From Amphritea sp. (GTDB lineage: Bacteria > Pseudomonadota > Gammaproteobacteria > Pseudomonadales > Nitrincolaceae): a stretch of DNA of 9,809 nt. Both the position numbers and the translations under genes were made by a program. The notes under the pieces are model-generated. The model searched no databases, was not told the DNA's origin, and saw only the letters and a list, made by a program, of their open reading frames with translations. Position 1 is the stretch's first letter. Each line of letters begins with the position of its first letter. The stretch covers positions 1-9,809 of the forward strand of contig JAIBDA010000044.1 in assembly GCA_024679635.1 (NCBI GenBank). The letters run 5' to 3'. This document shows, piece by piece, positions 7,901 to 9,809 of this stretch.

Positions 7901-8699
7901 CGCACTGGCCAGTCATGGTTTGGAGCAAAGCCTCATCTCGCTGGATGGAAGGTTGCACGACACGGCGGAAGGCATGAGATTCGAAACTCAGGGTGAGGAT
8001 TTTCCTGCCTATGGATTGGAAGCGCTGCTGGGTGAACATGGCACGCCTTATGAGTCCGGCCAGGTACACCCTGTTTTGTTGGTGAATCTGGGGGCGGATG
8101 AAAAAGTAGCGATTATGGTGCGCGAAGTGATCGCTCACCGTGAGTTGGCTTTTAAGCCAATGGGCGATTATCTACCGGATATTCCCGGAATCCCGGGCAT
8201 CACAATACTGGCGAATGGTGATACCGCACCGGTTATCGATCTGCCTGCGCGGATTCGATACAAGTCTGCGGATAATCAGAATCTCTTTACTCCGTTAGTC
8301 CTGAGCGACGATCAGGGTTTACCGAATCTGCTCGTGGTGGATGACTCGCTCAGCGCCCGAACGTCTCTTGCAACGCTTCTGCGTGATACCGGGTATGAAG
8401 TGAATACCGCCATCGATGGTTTAGATGCGATGAACCAGATTCGCAAGAAGCGTCCTGATCTGGTGCTGACCGATTTAGAGATGCCGCGGATGGGCGGGAT
8501 GGAGCTGACCAGCATGATACGGGGAAGAGAGGAGATCGACAGTATTCCGGTGTTGATGATTACATCCAGAACCACTACCCGGCATCGGGCAGAAGCAACA
8601 TCTGCCGGAGTAAACTCCTTCCTGACCAAGCCCTGGACAGAAAACATGTTGCTCGACAATGTGCGTACATTGCTGCAGCCCGAAAACCCAATCGCCTGA
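4965..8699 (+). CDS. chpA: ChpA-like hybrid chemosensory histidine kinase/response regulator
   Basis: This CheA-family kinase of 1244 residues is about half the length of Pseudomonas ChpA (near 2470). Domains in order: two copies of an acidic helical repeat (about 33-132 and 178-272); a helical region (about 305-412) resembling the non-phosphorylatable N-terminal part of ChpA; one canonical Hpt domain with phospho-histidine H518 in AAHTIKGLANMAG; a linker; a dimerisation region (about 643-800) containing the ChpA signature FDPLEMDRY (718-726) and STRMVEV; an ATPase domain with N box HIIRNAVDHG (N834), G1 box DDGAGID (874-880), F box GFST (913-916) and G2 box GRGIGMD (925-931); a CheW-like P5 domain (about 960-1100); and a C-terminal receiver with D1126-D1127, acceptor D1170, T1200 and K1222. 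All catalytic residues are present, so it should be active. It would phosphorylate the PilG- and PilH-like proteins; the fused receiver may act as a phosphate sink. The ATG has AGG eight bases upstream, 21 bp after the receptor gene. Confidence 0.92.
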   Translation: MTRESITAANQFLALLQTQIDSQLSPGALTEELQGLIDSFSEAEQLGIADALALFAEQLEQLEEIEELSEQRALLLDFSQAMGELIHQPQPGVWRYLLACLSDERWPEPLEAEDGEFLAELLEQDCQALIDSALESAQTPESAAGQGLSDNPAKSLTADWDDQLAQLPLLETEPGVEQLHQLVELSGDAGYAGFADLFALLAEQWESECDSPDRLELLQRTSELLQSLQEKEAECLLALMSDQRWVEPLPEDDKQFLYELLLTDLQQLDSSEASLQSGDIQIVKTEPEQAPSIPAIASFCDVDLALLQQPGPQLEPAVLQMLTDSLQGLLDSWQVLREQGKSADKILSAIEQQLEPVIRALNSVHLLGAAAITQGIETNICWLLGHPQQFQPQIQLQIRELLAELINYLKDIIDPEKQQVLKDQLEALQLPAKPTEEQISYIGGLLSLASLQTLETLEREEAVDADVALNVADDIDPQLLEMLFNELPMLSEQLSEQLQLMVNAADVDAIREAQRAAHTIKGLANMAGVSGIANLTHRLEDILELFTDAEKVPPQRLSEDLIAITDTIAIMCESVVDQVSTPDNACAMLQLVMDWHFRLRSEGLDQLSATEITPERQTATFSGEESESENRLQPAERSNREQTFFRVPQASLDSLMRLAGEGTTLNTQLDEEISQLRSSVRLSRDRQRALQRVIFELEQQLNEYYTLQPGLDQDSEAFDPLEMDRYNEMHTSLSRLQEAVADIHEVEQQMDRHIRRTGELHIAQSGVQKETLERVLSTRMVEVKSIAVRLQRVLRQACRTTGKQAELIIEGEETLVDSNILNQLADPLMHIIRNAVDHGLESPDVRESLSKPQQGRVVLKFWLDNDLIRVTCGDDGAGIDTGRIREVAQQRGLIEPAVELSEREIERLILIQGFSTRDEISQLSGRGIGMDVVHQQILRLQGNLDIRSQQGAGTTLELSMPSSSLMIKTLLVRVGKQIYALASHGLEQSLISLDGRLHDTAEGMRFETQGEDFPAYGLEALLGEHGTPYESGQVHPVLLVNLGADEKVAIMVREVIAHRELAFKPMGDYLPDIPGIPGITILANGDTAPVIDLPARIRYKSADNQNLFTPLVLSDDQGLPNLLVVDDSLSARTSLATLLRDTGYEVNTAIDGLDAMNQIRKKRPDLVLTDLEMPRMGGMELTSMIRGREEIDSIPVLMITSRTTTRHRAEATSAGVNSFLTKPWTENMLLDNVRTLLQPENPIA
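5061..5780 (+). repeat. Tandem protein repeat in the kinase N-terminus
   Basis: Two units encoded at about 5061-5360 and 5496-5780 share the pattern L..G.AD..AL.AEQ followed by LSDERWPEPL (unit 1, residues 101-110) or MSDQRWVEPL (unit 2, 240-249), then D..FL.ELL..D.Q.L. The offset between units is 139 residues. The DNA copies have diverged, so this is an old duplication. I do not recognise the unit as a named domain. Confidence 0.75.
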
Positions 8700-8712
8700 A
8701 GGTAATATTGGT

Positions 8713-9510
8713 ATGTATTTAATAACAATAAGAAAATGTTTTTCAGGAGTTTTACTTTTGTTGCTCTGGGTTACAGGCCCGACTTATGCGGCGAATATTT
8801 CAACCGCAGCGGAGGTGGTTAATACGGCGGCTGAACAGCGGACATTAATCCAGGTGATGCTGAAGAACTATGTGCTTTCTGGGTTGGGAGTGCGCTCCCG
8901 TAAAGCTGATCAAGCACTGACTGAAGCGATAGCGCGCTTCGATCTGCAGCAGCAACAGCTCAACGCTGCAGTGACTGATTTTCAAGTGTTACACCAATTA
9001 CAACTGGTGCAACAAAGCTGGGCGTTATTACAAGGTGAGTACAAACAGAAGCCAGATCGGGCCCGGTTAGCAGAGCTGTATACCCTGAATGAAAACACGC
9101 TTAAGCAGGGAACATTACTGTTAGAGGGTATGGTGAATCTGAGTAAGGGGGCGCAGATGTTAGAGCTGATGGGGCAACATGAACTGTTGTGTCAGCGGTT
9201 ATCTGCATTGTATGGCATGATGGCTTGGGGAATGGGTGCTGAGATAGAGCCGGCTTATCGCGAAACTTATCAGGCGCTCGACTATAATCTGATTAAGCTG
9301 GAGTCCCTGCCGCACACGACTCCGTCAATAAGCCGGGGGTTAAAGAAGGCCCGGCAGCAGTTGGAACGTATCCGAAAAACAGCTGATGCCAGCAAAGATG
9401 CATTCGTTCCAGGCCTGGTTGATCGGTCGGTGGTCAGAATGGTAGAGCAGGCCAATCAAATGCAGGCGGAATATGTACAACTCGCCGGCTCATTAGATAG
9501 TGCGAACTAG
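8713..9510 (+). CDS. Secreted protein with two PilJ-N-like motifs
   Basis: From ATG 8713 the protein has 265 residues. It starts with a classic signal peptide: positive residues at 7-8, a hydrophobic core (about 12-21) and a likely cleavage after TYA (residue 26). No second membrane helix is visible, so the mature protein should be periplasmic. It is mostly helical. Two segments resemble the PilJ-N domain ('type IV pili methyl-accepting chemotaxis transducer N-term'), whose hallmark is a GRQRMLSQRMAK..Y helix. They are EQRTLIQVMLKNYVLSGLGV (41-60) and MGQHELLCQRLSALYGMMAWGM (153-174); both keep the Q and Y at the same spacing but have lost most of the hallmark. It follows the kinase stop by 13 bp and closes the operon, so it may be a periplasmic sensor partner of the receptor. 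AAGG (8699-8702) overlaps the kinase stop, ten bases before the ATG. A longer in-frame start (GTG 8659) would sit inside the kinase gene and would put extra residues before the signal peptide, so it is rejected. Confidence 0.75.
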   Translation: MYLITIRKCFSGVLLLLLWVTGPTYAANISTAAEVVNTAAEQRTLIQVMLKNYVLSGLGVRSRKADQALTEAIARFDLQQQQLNAAVTDFQVLHQLQLVQQSWALLQGEYKQKPDRARLAELYTLNENTLKQGTLLLEGMVNLSKGAQMLELMGQHELLCQRLSALYGMMAWGMGAEIEPAYRETYQALDYNLIKLESLPHTTPSISRGLKKARQQLERIRKTADASKDAFVPGLVDRSVVRMVEQANQMQAEYVQLAGSLDSAN

Positions 9511-9512
9511 CC

Positions 9513-9809
9513 CTAAGTATCCATAGTCAGAATCAGCTTGCCGCAAACGTGGCCACTTTGACTGAGTTCAAACGCTTCTGCTGCCTTTTCCAGCGGGAAT
9601 GTTTCGGTAGTATGAAGTTGCAGTTGTTCATCAGCAACCAACGTTGCTATTTGACCGAGTTGATTAGCGGAGGGTTCACAAAGAATAGTTTCAACCCGGC
9701 GTCGTTGGGCCGCTCCTGCAGCAACGACCTGATCTTTTGTAACGGATGGTAATGTGACGATAACGCCATCAGTAGTCAGGCAGGGCAGAGCTTCGATCGC
9801 AGTTTCACC
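9513..9809 (-). CDS. MDR-family NAD(P)-dependent alcohol dehydrogenase/quinone oxidoreductase, C-terminal part (partial)
   Basis: Read on the - strand, the frame is open from the window edge (9809) to a stop at 9513-9515, giving the last 98 residues. The sequence fits the C-terminal end of a medium-chain dehydrogenase/reductase: a hydrophobic strand GVIVTLPS after a Rossmann helix, a QLGQIATLV helix, FPLEKAAEAFELSQSGH and the closing GKLILT. The SGH..GK[LI]xLT ending is characteristic of this superfamily's zinc-independent NADP-dependent oxidoreductases. Such enzymes reduce quinones, enals or carbonyls; the exact substrate cannot be read from this fragment, and the cofactor-binding glycine motif lies outside the window. 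It converges on the chemosensory operon with only 2 bp between the two stop codons and is functionally unrelated as far as can be seen. Confidence 0.85.
   Translation of the reverse strand, partial: GETAIEALPCLTTDGVIVTLPSVTKDQVVAAGAAQRRRVETILCEPSANQLGQIATLVADEQLQLHTTETFPLEKAAEAFELSQSGHVCGKLILTMDT

Larger units (their letters stand above)
1017..9510 (+). other. Pil-Chp-type chemosensory operon (six genes)
   Basis: Six same-strand genes follow one another with gaps of 48, 8, 19, 21 and 13 bp and no terminator-like hairpin between them, so cotranscription is likely. The order is PilG-like, PilH-like, CheW/PilI-like, PilJ-like receptor, ChpA-like kinase, which matches the order pilG-pilH-pilI-pilJ-(pilK)-chpA known from Pseudomonas. 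The PilK methyltransferase is missing, and a PilJ-N-like secreted protein is added at the end. The operon forms a full receptor-adaptor-kinase-regulator chain. Confidence 0.8.

Noticed and set aside
9557..9572. TTTGA/TCAAA inverted repeat inside the oxidoreductase gene as a terminator
   Set aside because: Only 5 AT-rich pairs, no T-run, and it lies within coding sequence.
9549..9752. + strand open frame of 67 codons at the right end
   Set aside because: It lies opposite the well-supported MDR oxidoreductase frame on the - strand and shows no domain.

Overview
The window holds one complete chemosensory gene cluster of the type IV pilus (Pil-Chp, 'alternative cellular function') class on the + strand at 1017-9510. 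It is flanked by a partial cysteine-rich membrane-anchored protein on the left and, on the - strand, the C-terminal end of a zinc-independent MDR oxidoreductase on the right. Gene content, PilG/PilH/PilJ/ChpA-like motifs, Shine-Dalgarno sites and moderate base composition suggest a Gammaproteobacterium, perhaps a marine Oceanospirillales-type lineage. The lineage is an inference; the window carries no rRNA or other taxonomic marker.

Layout. Positions 1-414 are the end of a secreted or membrane-anchored protein with eight evenly spaced cysteines. Positions 415-1016 are an AT-rich, apparently non-coding 602-bp region with nested inverted repeats, a near-consensus sigma-70 promoter candidate (652-680) and a sigma-54-like GG-N10-GC element (859-874). 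Six closely packed genes follow. They are a PilG-type response regulator with an extra N-terminal domain that looks like a degenerate receiver (1017-1823), a PilH-type single-domain response regulator (1872-2234), a CheW/PilI-like adaptor (2243-2776), a PilJ-like chemoreceptor (2796-4943), a 1244-residue ChpA-like hybrid kinase (4965-8699), and a small secreted protein with two degenerate PilJ-N ('type IV pili methyl-accepting chemotaxis transducer N-term') motifs (8713-9510). Gaps inside the cluster are 8-48 bp, so one operon is likely. The last gene ends 2 bp from the end of the convergent oxidoreductase gene.

How it should work. The receptor senses through a periplasmic helical domain and passes the signal through two HAMP-type segments and a PilJ-type signalling hairpin. 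With the CheW-like adaptor it controls the ChpA-like kinase, which phosphorylates the two stand-alone regulators and its own C-terminal receiver. By analogy with Pseudomonas Pil-Chp the output would be pilus extension/retraction, surface sensing or cAMP signalling; no output gene is in the window.

Unusual points. The receptor's own sensor region does not read as PilJ-N, while a PilJ-N-like protein is encoded separately at the operon end. The kinase N-terminus carries a tandem repeat that I do not recognise. The first regulator has a pseudo-receiver. No CheR/PilK methyltransferase or CheB/ChpB methylesterase gene is present. This reads as a divergent, streamlined Pil-Chp variant, not an ordinary copy of the P. 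aeruginosa system.
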